DNA from: an uncultured Muribaculaceae bacterium
GTDB lineage: Bacteria; Bacteroidota; Bacteroidia; Bacteroidales; Muribaculaceae
Reading direction: 5' to 3'
Assembly (NCBI GenBank): GCA_934555895.1
Contig: CAKTFH010000012.1
Span: forward strand, 1 to 63,352
Length of the DNA: 63,352 nt
In this document: in pieces, positions 25,408-35,800 of the stretch
Numbering within the stretch: the first letter of the stretch is position 1
How the letters are laid out: each line of letters opens with the position of its first letter
The notes under the pieces: generated by a model
Told to the model about the DNA's origin: nothing
Database searches by the model: none
Seen by the model: only the letters and a program-made list of their open reading frames with translations
Translations under genes and position numbers: made by a program

Positions 25408-27813
25408 TTACCGCACTGTTACCTTTGCTGTTGTCGTGCCTTCGGCTGCGCTTATGCTCATGATATACAGACCGGGGGCAACGGAGGGCACCGTATATGA
25501 GCCCTTGTCTGAAGCTGCGCTGTCAACAAGAGCACCCGCTACGGTATAGAGGTTTGTCACGCAATTGCTTACATTGAAATTAACTATTTCTCCGGCGGTT
25601 ATGACAGTGGGAACTGCGATGCCGCTGGCTTCAGTGGCGATGTCGGTCACACCGTCGGTAGTCTTTTCACCCAATACATCGAAGGCATATATGCGCGATG
25701 TATGGGCATTCATTTCCTCAGATGTGCGTGGCACGGTAAGTTTCACATAACGGGCGCGTACAGGTATGTCGAGCACATCTTCCTTGGTATTGCGCGATGC
25801 GCCGTCGGCTTTGTCAACCACTGTATTCCAGCAGGTATTTTCATCGCCCTGAGGGGTGATTTTGTCCAGGTCGGGGAGCTCGGTGCTCACGGCTATCTGA
25901 TAGTGTGTGACATTGTCATCGGGTTCCAGGTTTTTGCAGTCATACATCCTGAAGCCGCTGATTTCGTACTCATCTTCAAGATCTATAACTGCAAACTTAA
26001 AAGGGTCGTTATGAATATCGGCTTTATAGAAGCACCATTTGCGTGATTTGTCGGTATAATTACCGGCAAGGAGGTTGATAGCCTGTTCGCGCTCATTGGT
26101 GCTGTCATATGATTTAAGAATGGTTTTACCTATACTTACCACATCGCCGCGTTCTGCCGGGCGAGAGAAGTCTCCATAAATATCTACGCCATAGATGCGT
26201 GTGGCGTTATCAGCATTGCCGTCGGGGCGTATGCCGCGCTTGATTACGAGTTTCACATAGCGCACTTCTACGGGGTCGAAGCTGTCGTCTTTGGTGCCTA
26301 ATGAGGCAACATCGGTCTTGTGTACAAGTTCTTGCCAGTCATCGTCTTCTCCGGTAAGGCTGGTGTAAATCCAGTATTCAGGCACATTGCCGCAATTTGA
26401 CTCGCGGCTGTCTACATCGCGGAATACGAAACGATCGATTTTGTAATAATCAGTAAACTCAAATATAACCCATGGCTCCGGATTGCTGTTGTCGCACCAT
26501 TTTTTGTTAGGATAATTGTATGATGTGTTCAGGTAAAATGCGCTCTCGTCGTTATTTGCGGCACCGCTTGAAGCCTTTACTATGCAGCGGAGTTTACCCT
26601 CGCCGCCGGCGGGATAATAGTTGATCAGGCGCTCTGGCAGCGGCAGCTTCACCGGGTCGCCTATACCGCTGCGTTTGGCCGGGTCATACACGGCTACACC
26701 TACCATTGAGTCGGCGCAACCATAGTAAAGATACCATTTGCCTTTGAAATATACGAGACCTTCAATAAACACGGTACCTGCAGCATATTGGCCTGTCTTC
26801 TCAAATGATTCCATCGGGCGGAAGAAAGGCTTGTCGAGGCGGCCGATTACCTCATACGGGTTGTCAAGGCTGAAAAGCACCTGGCCGGCGGCGTATGTGT
26901 TGCCGGGATAATTGATGTCGCCGTCGTTGCCGTTGCGGTTCTTGCCGTTATAGAAAAGCAGGATACCCTTGTCAGTGATTACAGCTGGGGGACCGCACTC
27001 CGTGAGGTTGCTGTCGAAGTAGCCTTTGCGTGTGTCAATGAGATGGATGAGATTACGGTTGGAGTCAACGTAAGGAGTCCAGTGCACGAGGTCGTCGCTC
27101 GTGGCGGCAGCTACATATTCCTCACCCCAATACATGAGGTATTTCTCTTCACCGTTGACCTGCACCTTGGCGGCACGCTGTATGCCGTCTTTAACTTCGG
27201 TTACAATCGATCCCGACTTGCAGGCGAGGTCCTTGTATTTTCCATCGAGGGCATCGAGGAAAGCGGGGCCGTGGTGTGTCCATGTGAGGAGGTCGTCGCT
27301 GGTGGCGATGCACAGACGCGGTGTCTGATTGTTCCAGCCAGTGTAAGTCATCACATAGATAGTCTTGCCATCGATATCGGCACGAATTACACGCGGGTCT
27401 TCTGTGCCTCCTTTCCATTCGTAGGTCTTCGACATCTCGCTTTGGTCGGGATACATCACAGGAGTGTCTCGACGGTTGTCGATAGTGATGCCGTCTGATG
27501 TCTCGGCCAGACCGATGCGCGATGTACGGCCGCCGATGCCGGCATTGGGATTGTCTTCCGCGCGGTAAAGGATGTAAATTTTGCCGTCCTTTACCACTGC
27601 AGCGGGATTAAAGGTGTCTGCAAACTCCCACTTGACATTACCTCCGGTCATGGGGCATGCAAACACACTTTCTTGATTGGGCGTGATAAGTGGGTTGACA
27701 CCCTCCGGCCGCTCAAAGCCGCCGAAAGCCCAGTCAGGTAGCACATTGTCGTTCTCGGCAAACGCCGGTACAGACATCACACATGCTGCCGCGAGTAAAA
27801 TTTGTTTAAACAT
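25408..27813 (-). CDS. GH130 enzyme with two F5/8 domains and T9SS-like tail
   Basis: The start is set at 27813 (MFKQILLAAACVMSVPAFAEN, a clean signal peptide); the longer frame to 27951 would run into the preceding gene. Residues of about 25-410 are a GH130 five-bladed propeller, with the family block GGTEDPRVI and LTECGPPAVI. GH130 members act on beta-mannosides, either as phosphorylases or, when secreted, as beta-1,2-mannosidases; the export signal favours the hydrolase. Two discoidin-like (F5/8 type C) modules follow, at about 415-560 and 575-715. The last 60 residues (NLYTVAGALV to TTAKVTVR) look like a T9SS sorting domain. Typical GH130 proteins have only about 330-390 residues. Beta-1,2-mannose caps of yeast mannan are a fitting target. 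Confidence 0.9.
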   Translation of the reverse strand: MFKQILLAAACVMSVPAFAENDNVLPDWAFGGFERPEGVNPLITPNQESVFACPMTGGNVKWEFADTFNPAAVVKDGKIYILYRAEDNPNAGIGGRTSRIGLAETSDGITIDNRRDTPVMYPDQSEMSKTYEWKGGTEDPRVIRADIDGKTIYVMTYTGWNNQTPRLCIATSDDLLTWTHHGPAFLDALDGKYKDLACKSGSIVTEVKDGIQRAAKVQVNGEEKYLMYWGEEYVAAATSDDLVHWTPYVDSNRNLIHLIDTRKGYFDSNLTECGPPAVITDKGILLFYNGKNRNGNDGDINYPGNTYAAGQVLFSLDNPYEVIGRLDKPFFRPMESFEKTGQYAAGTVFIEGLVYFKGKWYLYYGCADSMVGVAVYDPAKRSGIGDPVKLPLPERLINYYPAGGEGKLRCIVKASSGAANNDESAFYLNTSYNYPNKKWCDNSNPEPWVIFEFTDYYKIDRFVFRDVDSRESNCGNVPEYWIYTSLTGEDDDWQELVHKTDVASLGTKDDSFDPVEVRYVKLVIKRGIRPDGNADNATRIYGVDIYGDFSRPAERGDVVSIGKTILKSYDSTNEREQAINLLAGNYTDKSRKWCFYKADIHNDPFKFAVIDLEDEYEISGFRMYDCKNLEPDDNVTHYQIAVSTELPDLDKITPQGDENTCWNTVVDKADGASRNTKEDVLDIPVRARYVKLTVPRTSEEMNAHTSRIYAFDVLGEKTTDGVTDIATEASGIAVPTVITAGEIVNFNVSNCVTNLYTVAGALVDSAASDKGSYTVPSVAPGLYIMSISAAEGTTTAKVTVR

Positions 27814-27907
27814 AGGTATTAAATGATTTGGAATTTTTCTATGATATTTTTTTGCAATATCACGATGTCTTATGCTGAATAATCTATATCTGGAATTGTA
27901 TAGATCG

Positions 27908-30259
27908 TCAGGATTCAGAATCGGAAAGTGAGTAGGGTTTGGTGTCGGCACTGATGCAGCGGCGTTTGTTGGGTTTCGACGACATCTCGAATTCGAGTTT
28001 GCCGCCGGCCATGAGGTCGCTGTGAGTAATATAAGCCTTGTCGTAAGGTTTGCCGTTTAGTTTCACCGACTTAATGTAGCGTTTTGTGTCACTCACCCCG
28101 GGGGCCTTCACTTCGAGGGTCTTTCCATCGGGTAGTTTGACACATGTGTAAGGCATGTAGGGGGCGCCGAGCACATACTGGTCGGTGCCGGGGCATACCG
28201 GATAGAAGCCGAGTGCCGAGAATACATACCATGCCGACATCTGGCCGCAGTCGTCGTTGCCGCACAGACCGTCGATATTGTTGCGGTACATGCGGTTAAG
28301 CACCTCGCGCACCCAGTATTGTGTTTTCCATGGCTGCGACGACCATGCGTACATATAGGGGATGTTCTGGCAAGGTTCGTTGCCGTGGTTGTAGGTGCCG
28401 ATAAGGCCTTCGGCAGTCACATCTTCAGTCTCGGCATAAGCTTCGGGATCGAGGTCGGTTGTGAAGAGGCGGTCGAGGTTGTTGATGAATTTCCTGTCAC
28501 CGCCCATTTGATCTATGAGACCTTTGACATCATGAGGCACGAAGAACGCGTAGTTCATGGCGTTGCCTTCAAGATAGCCTTCTCCGCTGCAGTGTGTTAT
28601 GCTGTAAGGTTCCTTCCAGCGGCCGTCGGCATATCGCGGACGCGAAAAAGCAATGTCGGGGTCGAATACATTCTGATAGTTCATGGCTCGTTTGCGGTAT
28701 TCTTTCGCTTTGGCGTCGTTGCCCATACGCTTGGCCTGTTGATATATACACCAGTCATCGTATGCGTATTCGAGGGTTACCGACACGGCGCTCCCGTTGT
28801 GGTCGAATGGTACATAGCCATATTTAAGATAGTCGTTTACTCCATCGTAGTAGATGCAGTTGGCAGTCTCATCCATAGCTCTGAAGGCACGGCTATTGTC
28901 GGTACATATCCCTTTGGTGAGGGCATCGCCGACAACCGACACTCCGTGGTAGCCTATCATGCACCAATTCTCATTGCCCATATGTGACCATATCGGCAGC
29001 ATCTTGTGTACGCTCTGCTGCTGGTGTGCCAGAAGCGACTGCACCATGTCGGCGCTACGGTCGGGAAACAAGAAGTTCATCAGAGGGTGTTCTGCTCGGA
29101 ATGTATCCCAGATTGAGAACACTGTGTAGTTGGTGAAATCATCGGCCCGATGTATGTTGTGATCAAGTCCACGGTATTGCCCGTCGACATCCATGTACAC
29201 CGACGGATTGATCATTGTGTGGTAGAGCGATGTATAGAACATGGCGAGTTGGTCGTCAGTGCCCTGTGCATCGATGGTCGATAGTTTCTCTTCCCAGTCG
29301 GCTGCGGTTGAGGCCGCAATGTCGTCGAAACTGCGGCCGGATGCTTCGGCGCGAAGATTTTTCAACGCGCCCTCAGTGCTGACTCCCGACAGGGCTACGC
29401 GAAGCTCTATCCGGCGGTTCTGAGGCACATTTACATCGAAGTATGCCACTATTTTGCGCCCTGCTATCTCGGGGAAATTGTGCTCTAAGTTGAAACGGCG
29501 CCAGAAACCGTTGTATGCCGGTGTCTGCCTGTCATTGTAACCATAATCGGTTATGGGCTCGGATAGCTCTATGGCGAAATAGGTGTAGTTGGTGCGGGCC
29601 CATCCGTTGGTGATACGGTAGCCGGTGATGAGTGTGGGGCTTTCCACGCGCATGTATGTCCAGAGACTTTTGCCATCGTAATTGTAGATGCCGTGGTCCA
29701 TATCGAGTATGATATGACTTGTATCGGTGCCGGGCTGATATGTGTAGCGATGTACGCCACAGCGGGGCGTGGCTGTGAATTCAGCATCGATACCATAGTC
29801 GTCGAGGTGTACGGCATAATAACCGGGGCGTGCCACCTCGGTGTCGTGGCTGTAAGCCGAACGGTAGCCTTCGAGGTGTTTGTCGGCGGTCGACGGGGTG
29901 AGATGCAGTTCGCCGGTAGTGGGCATTATCATCACATCGCCAAGGTCGGAGTGGCCGGTACCGCTGAGGTGAGTGTGACTGAAACCTACGATGGTGCTGT
30001 CGGCATGCTGATAGCCGGCACAGTAGGCATAGGTGTCGGGCTGATAGCGGCCGTTGATATTGTGGGGAATGTTTTCCGTGTCCGGACTCAGTTGCACGGC
30101 TCCGAACGGAGCGCATGCACCGGGGAAGGTATGCCCCATGCCATTAGTGCCTATAATGGGGTTGACATAGGCAATATGGCCGCCGGCCGAGGCCGCAATG
30201 CTCATGGCAATTGCGGTTCCGGCAGTAAGCAGTGTTTTGATGAATATACTATATTGCAT
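27908..30259 (-). CDS. GH92 alpha-mannosidase
   Basis: A second secreted GH92 enzyme of 783 residues, with a signal peptide (TLLTAGTAIAMSIAASA). It opens with YVNPIIGTNGMGHTFPGACA and FGAVQLSPDTE; the catalytic domain holds IWDTFRAEHPLMN, HGNEP with the general acid Glu628, and GNDDCGQMSAWYVFSALGF. The intact Glu predicts normal exo-alpha-mannosidase action on alpha-1,2- or alpha-1,3-linked mannose. It lies 32 bp after the third GH92 gene and 94 bp before GH130. It probably acts with its neighbours at the cell surface or in the periplasm; no T9SS tail is present, so the periplasm is more likely. Confidence 0.95.
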   Translation of the reverse strand: MQYSIFIKTLLTAGTAIAMSIAASAGGHIAYVNPIIGTNGMGHTFPGACAPFGAVQLSPDTENIPHNINGRYQPDTYAYCAGYQHADSTIVGFSHTHLSGTGHSDLGDVMIMPTTGELHLTPSTADKHLEGYRSAYSHDTEVARPGYYAVHLDDYGIDAEFTATPRCGVHRYTYQPGTDTSHIILDMDHGIYNYDGKSLWTYMRVESPTLITGYRITNGWARTNYTYFAIELSEPITDYGYNDRQTPAYNGFWRRFNLEHNFPEIAGRKIVAYFDVNVPQNRRIELRVALSGVSTEGALKNLRAEASGRSFDDIAASTAADWEEKLSTIDAQGTDDQLAMFYTSLYHTMINPSVYMDVDGQYRGLDHNIHRADDFTNYTVFSIWDTFRAEHPLMNFLFPDRSADMVQSLLAHQQQSVHKMLPIWSHMGNENWCMIGYHGVSVVGDALTKGICTDNSRAFRAMDETANCIYYDGVNDYLKYGYVPFDHNGSAVSVTLEYAYDDWCIYQQAKRMGNDAKAKEYRKRAMNYQNVFDPDIAFSRPRYADGRWKEPYSITHCSGEGYLEGNAMNYAFFVPHDVKGLIDQMGGDRKFINNLDRLFTTDLDPEAYAETEDVTAEGLIGTYNHGNEPCQNIPYMYAWSSQPWKTQYWVREVLNRMYRNNIDGLCGNDDCGQMSAWYVFSALGFYPVCPGTDQYVLGAPYMPYTCVKLPDGKTLEVKAPGVSDTKRYIKSVKLNGKPYDKAYITHSDLMAGGKLEFEMSSKPNKRRCISADTKPYSLSDSES

Positions 30260-30291
30260 TTGTTTCGGCGTATTGACATTCAGACAAGCTC

Positions 30292-32580
30292 TTAATTCTC
30301 GTTTGAAAGAGAGTAGGGCGCGTCGGCAGGGTTGGTGCCTCGGTTCATGTTGGGGGTATCAGACATGCTATAGTTGATTTTCGCACCTTTTGTGAGGGTT
30401 GTGTAGTCAAGGTAATTGTGGTTGTAGGCCTTACCGTTGACACGCATATTCTTTACATAGCAGTTGTCTGTAGATGGCTTGTCGGCGGTGATTTCCACCT
30501 TTTTGCCGTTCTGCAGGTTGAGGATGGCTTTCTTGAAAATCGGGGCGCCGAGGGCATATTGGTTCGAGGCGGGACATACGGGATAGAAGCCAAGGGCCGA
30601 GAACACATACCATGCCGAGGTCTGACCGTTGTCTTCGTCACCGCAATAGCCGTCGGGAGTGGGATGATACAGTTTGTCAATGGTTTTTCGGCTCCAGTAC
30701 TGTGTTTTCCAGGGCTCTCCGGCGTAGTCGTAGAGGTAAATCATGTGCTGTATGGGCTGATTGCCGTGGGCGTAGTTGCCCATGTCGGCAATTTGCATTT
30801 CGCGGATTTCGTGGATGGTGCCACCGTAGTAGCTGTCGTCGAATACAGGTGGAATTTCGAATACCTTGTCGAGTTGTGCTGTGAAATTTCTGTTGCCACC
30901 CATCAGATTGATGAGGCCTTGGATGTCGTGGAATACCGACCATGAATAGTGCCAGGAGTTGCCTTCAGTGAAGGCGTCTCCCCACTTTAGGGGATTGAAG
31001 TCAGGAGCGAACTTGCCGTCTTTGTTCTTGCCGCGCATGAGGTTGTATTCGGGATCGAAAAGGTTCGCATAGTTCCCGGCGCGTTTCTTATAAAGCTCTA
31101 TTTCTTCAGCAGGGCGGCCGAGTTTCTTGGCAATCTGATAGATGCACCAGTCATCGTAGGCATATTCGAGGGTGCGTGCGGCATTTTCCTTGATGTTGAC
31201 ATCGTAAGGCACATAGCCGAGATCATTGTAGTATTCATAGCCCATACGGCCCGATGAGCCTACTTTGGGGTGCACATTGTTGGCGCCGTGTACCATGCCG
31301 GCGTAATATTCTTCTTCGTTACCTTTGGTACCGAGGCCCTTGAGCATGGCGTCGGCGATTACAGAGGCGGAGTTATTGCCGACCATGCAGCCGCGGTGAC
31401 CTGGACTTGACCACTCGGGGAAGAAACCGCTCTCACGATAGAAGCTCAACCATCCGTCCTGTATTTTTGATGCCTCATCTGGCCAGAGGAGGTTTACCAG
31501 AGGGAAGAGGGCGCGGAATGTGTCCCAGAAGCCTGTGCCGGTGTAAAAATAGCCGTTTTCTATTTTGCCATTGTCGGGGCTGTAATGCACGGTGCGGCCG
31601 TCGGCTGTCACTTCGTGTAATTTGTGGGGGAAGAGCACGGTACGGTATAGGCATGAATAGAAGGTGCGGAGGTCATCGATGTTGTCGTCCTCTATATCCG
31701 CAGCTCCGAGAACTTCGTTCCAGCGGGCTTTGGCTTCGTCGCGTACCTGAGCGAAAGATTTGCCGTCGAGCTCTTTAAGATTCTGATAGGCCTGTTCGAG
31801 GCTTATGAACGAGGTGGCCACTTTGGCGCCTACCTGCTCTTTGCCGGCAGTTTTGAAACCTACGGCAGCTCCGGTGTGGTTGCCGCTGAGCTCGGTCTTG
31901 CCGGGCTGCAGCTCGTTTTCTTCCCATACCCAGCTGTCGGAGAAGGGTTTGTCGAATTTGATTATGAAATAATTGCGGAAGTTGTCGGTGACGCCTCCGC
32001 TGTTGCGTGTGGAGTAACCTACAACGGTATTTTCTTCGGGAATCACCTTGATCCATGAGCCTCGGTCGTAGCCGTCGACAATCACATAATTGTCTTCGCC
32101 TTCCGGGAAAGTGAAACGGAAGTATGCGCAGCGGTCGGTAGGAGTGAATTCGGTTGTTACATCGTAGTCGGCCAGATAAACGCTGTAATAGTAGGGGCGA
32201 GCCTCTTCGGCTTTATGTGAGAACCATGATGCACGGCGGTCCTCGTCTATGCGGATGCCGCCGGTGACCGGCATGATGGCGAATTGGCCGAAGTCGTTAA
32301 TCCATGGACTGGGGCGGTGTGTCTGCTTGAAGCCACGGATTTTGTCACTGTTATAAACGTATGCCCATCCGTCGCCCATCTTGCCTGTCTGGGGTATCCA
32401 TTGGTTCATGCCCCAGGGGAGTGCTACCGACGGAACTGTGTTTCCGTTTGAGAGTGAAACCTTGGAATCGGTACCCATGAGGGTGTTCACGTAGTCAACC
32501 GGCGATGTCACGGCGCTTGCACTCGCTGCCAGCATCAGTCCTGCTACGGCTGTAATTACTGATTTTGCCCTTTTTTCCAT
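30292..32580 (-). CDS. GH92 enzyme with Gln at the general-acid position
   Basis: The third GH92 protein, 762 residues, exported (AVAGLMLAASASA). It differs from the other two: the start reads YVNTLMGTDS and the motif that should be HGNEP reads HGNQP (605-609), so Gln608 (codon CAG at 30757-30759) replaces the general-acid Glu; the next block is GDEDNGQTSAWYVF. In the family, Gln here is associated with enzymes that release mannose from mannose-1-phospho-6-mannose, where the phosphate leaving group needs no acid. It is therefore predicted to uncap phosphomannan. The alternative is reduced or altered activity on ordinary bonds. It is first in its operon, with a -7 element at 32615-32622. Confidence 0.93.
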   Translation of the reverse strand: MEKRAKSVITAVAGLMLAASASAVTSPVDYVNTLMGTDSKVSLSNGNTVPSVALPWGMNQWIPQTGKMGDGWAYVYNSDKIRGFKQTHRPSPWINDFGQFAIMPVTGGIRIDEDRRASWFSHKAEEARPYYYSVYLADYDVTTEFTPTDRCAYFRFTFPEGEDNYVIVDGYDRGSWIKVIPEENTVVGYSTRNSGGVTDNFRNYFIIKFDKPFSDSWVWEENELQPGKTELSGNHTGAAVGFKTAGKEQVGAKVATSFISLEQAYQNLKELDGKSFAQVRDEAKARWNEVLGAADIEDDNIDDLRTFYSCLYRTVLFPHKLHEVTADGRTVHYSPDNGKIENGYFYTGTGFWDTFRALFPLVNLLWPDEASKIQDGWLSFYRESGFFPEWSSPGHRGCMVGNNSASVIADAMLKGLGTKGNEEEYYAGMVHGANNVHPKVGSSGRMGYEYYNDLGYVPYDVNIKENAARTLEYAYDDWCIYQIAKKLGRPAEEIELYKKRAGNYANLFDPEYNLMRGKNKDGKFAPDFNPLKWGDAFTEGNSWHYSWSVFHDIQGLINLMGGNRNFTAQLDKVFEIPPVFDDSYYGGTIHEIREMQIADMGNYAHGNQPIQHMIYLYDYAGEPWKTQYWSRKTIDKLYHPTPDGYCGDEDNGQTSAWYVFSALGFYPVCPASNQYALGAPIFKKAILNLQNGKKVEITADKPSTDNCYVKNMRVNGKAYNHNYLDYTTLTKGAKINYSMSDTPNMNRGTNPADAPYSLSNEN

Positions 32581-32614
32581 ATTTGTTGCGGAGTCGATTA
32601 AAGTTTTATAGCGG

Positions 32615-32622
32615 CAAAATTA
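32615..32622 (-). promoter_or_regulatory. -7 element of the GH92-GH130 operon
   Basis: On the minus strand this reads TAATTTTG, matching TAnnTTTG, with a start site expected near 32608 and a leader of about 28 nt to the ATG at 32580. The same octamer precedes the GH38 operon. No good -33 box is seen, as is common for activator-dependent PUL promoters. Confidence 0.5.
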
Positions 32623-32667
32623 CTTGTTTGTACAAATTTGCAGAGTGCGCCTCGCTGAAAATAGGTT

Positions 32668-32708
32668 AATAAAAAGTGACAATTTCTCCTTTATGGCTGA
32701 AATTGTCA
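32668..32708. terminator. Bidirectional terminator of the HTCS gene
   Basis: TGACAATTTC (32677-32686) pairs with GAAATTGTCA (32699-32708). On the minus strand a T-rich tract (CTTTTTATT) follows. It separates the regulator transcript from the downstream GH92 operon, which therefore has its own promoter. Confidence 0.85.
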
Positions 32709-32801
32709 TTTTTTATGACAGATGTGGCATGAATCACGACTCTGAAATCGTTTTCCAGTATGAATGAATGCCAGCTATACACGGATCATACTCCGTCAGT
32801 G

Positions 32802-35800
32802 TCATTCCGGAGCCTTGTGGTATGAACTGCGATATTCTTTTGGTGTCATACCGTAGATTTTCTTAAAGTCGGCGTAGAACACTGTTTTGTTGTTCATGCC
32901 AATGCGGTATATGATTTCCTGTATTGTGAGGTCTGTGGTGAGTATGAGGTTGGCACCGTATGCATAGCGGCATTTTTTTACAAATTCATTAGGCGTATAG
33001 GGCGAGTATTTCTTGAAGCGGCGGTAGAGTGTGCGCACATCCACGCCTGCTGCTCTGGCGAGCTCGGTCGGGGAGAGTTTGCTCTCGTCTTCAAGATTCT
33101 CGCTGATATATTTGCGTATCATGTCGATGAACTGTTTCCCCTCATTTGATATTTCCAGACCGCTCTGCAGCGTGACAGCGCTCTCTGACGAGCGATAGTA
33201 GTCTTTGTCGGCGTTTTTGCGCTCTATCATATTGGCTACAAGTGTCTTGAGTACATCGGAGTTGAATGGCTTGGTTACATAGGCATCGGCTCCGGCATTG
33301 TAGCCTTCAATCTTGTCTTCTTCCGATATCTTTGCCGTGAGCACTATTACCGGCAGATTGCGGGTGAATTTATTGCTGCGTATATAGCGTATGAAGTCGA
33401 GTCCGTTTTCTTCCGACATTGACATCATAATGTCGGTGATTATCGCCGCAGGTATCTGTCGCTCTGTCTGTTTGCGCGCTTCGGCCACGCTTCGCACACT
33501 TGTCACGGTGTAATCAGCCGACAATATGTTGGATACGAGCCATAATATATCAGGGTTGTCGTCTACAACGAGCACTTCTGGTTTGATATCTATGGGATGG
33601 CCGTCGGTGCCGGCTGTCGATGCAGCCGATGTTTCATCGACTATGTTGGAGTGCACGCTCATGAGCGGCAATGTGACGGTGAAACGTGTGAATTCACCCA
33701 CTATGCTGTCGGCTTCAATGGTACCTCCGAGTTTGGTCACCATTCCGTGGGTTATGAAGAGCCCGAGGCCGTGGCGCGACGACATTTCGCGGTATCCGTT
33801 GCTGTCCACATTGTTGAATACGGCAAATTTATTGAACAGCTGTTTAAGGTGTTCCTGGGGGATGCCCTGTCCGGTGTTGCGCACCTCAAACTGCAGTTCG
33901 CCCTCAGGCGTTTGTTTGGCAGATACGCGTATTTCGCCGCCGGTGGGGGTGTATTTGACGGCGTTCGACATAAGATTTGTTACTATTTTGCTCAGACATG
34001 ATACATCGGTGTTCCACCGAAGGTCGGGTTGCTCTACTTCGGTGATGAAGTTGATGCCGTTCTGATGAGCTATTTCTTCGTAGCCGTGGACCCAGCGTTT
34101 GAATACATTTTCTATGGCTATGGGCTGGATTTTCAGATGCACAAAGCTGCCGTCTTCCATGTATCGGACATCAAGAATTTCCTGCACAAGTTCGTTGAGA
34201 TATTTGGAGTTTTCGCAGAGTGAGACAACATAGGGGCGCAGCTTCTGATTTTCGGGTTTGTCGGTGTGTTTCTTTATTTCGTCGCAGATGCCCATAATCA
34301 TTGTCAGTGGTGAGCAGAATTCGTGGGTTATGTTCGTGAAGAATTCTTTTCGGTCAGCGTACAACCGTTCCTGCTCCTTTTCATGGAGGCGCTGTTCAAG
34401 TTCTCTGCGTTTCTCGGCATAAATCTTGCGCGAACGGTTGTATATGAAGAAGAGTATGCCCGCTGCCAGCAGAAAGAAGATGCTGTAGCTATACCATGTG
34501 TCGTACCATGCCGGATTTACTTTGAATGGCAACACAAAGGCTTCGAAGCCGGCGTTTTCGCCGTCGTTTTCGCAGCGTACACGGAGTGTGTATTTGCCTG
34601 GCGCAAGGTTGGTGAATGTTACTGTGGGCGATGTGCCGAGGTTTACCCACTTGTCGGAGAGTCCCTCGAGCTGATACCAGTAGTTGATGTAATCGCCTGT
34701 GATATAATCGAGTGCTGAAAACGATATTGATATAACATCGTCGTCGTAATTGAATTCGAGTTCTTGCTCTCGGCTGTCGAAATCAGGTATCATATCGATT
34801 CCGTTTACGGTGAGGCCGGTGAGCACCACTTCAGGTGCCGTTGTGGTTGCGGCTGTGGGATTGGGGAGGGCGGCGTCTTTTTTCACGCAAACTATGCCGT
34901 TGAGGGCGCCGAAAATCAGGTCACTGCTCTGCGGAGATACATATCCCGAGTTGTCGCAGAACTCGTTGATGTCGCCGGCTATCCCTGTGGTGTTGTGCAG
35001 AACGCCCGATGCTGTGTTGTAACGTGCGAGACCTTTGTTGGTGCTGAGCCACACATTACCCCCCCCTATATCAGGTATAATGCTGTGTATCATGTCGTTA
35101 GCTAGTCCGTCGCTTCGTGTGAGCACCTTGGTCAGACGAGGATTTTCGGGGTTGCTGCAGTCCACGATGCCACCTCCTATACTCGACCCGAAATAGAGTG
35201 TGCCGTCGGAAGTGTAGGCAAGTGATATGATGTCGCCTATACCGGGTATCTGTTCGTTGATATTGCACAGCGGAGAGTAGGTGCCGTCGTTGATATTAAA
35301 GCGGATTATGCCTATGCCGCCACGGCAACCTATATATAATATGTCATGGCCATCCCATGCCATGGTATAGATTTCATAGCAGATATGTTTGTCTACACGG
35401 AATACATATGTATCGGTGTGAAGCACCCGGTTGCCTCCGTCGGTGACCACTTTGATCAATCCGAAGGTGCTCGAAGCGAGCCACAGGACGCTGTCGCTGG
35501 CTTCGAAGAGGTCGTGTATGTCGGCAATATCCGGGCCGTCGAGATTCACTATCCTGCCCTCGGTGTCGATATGCGATATGCCGGGCCCTTTGCCGGCGAG
35601 CCATATGCGGCCAGGGGTGAAAGCGCTCTCCTTGATTGAAAATATCTGATTTGTAGGCAGGTCACCGGGCGCTCCTGGGTGTGTGCCGTAACGTATGATA
35701 CGGTGTGCGGGTATTTCGCCTTCGGTCGGCAGCGTGGGATAATCCTTGAGCACGATGAGGCCGTTGCCCTTGGTGCCTATCCACAGATTGTTGTGTGAGT

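Noticed and set aside
27814..27951. Longer N-terminus for GH130
   Set aside because: It would overlap the upstream GH92 gene, and the first 46 residues are not family-like; MFKQILLAA at 27813 starts a signal peptide.
30283..30294. AAGCTCTTAA at the end of the third GH92 gene as another IS end
   Set aside because: The matching part is only about ten bases and the inner TTTAAA is absent (ACATTCAGACAAGC), so chance is more likely.
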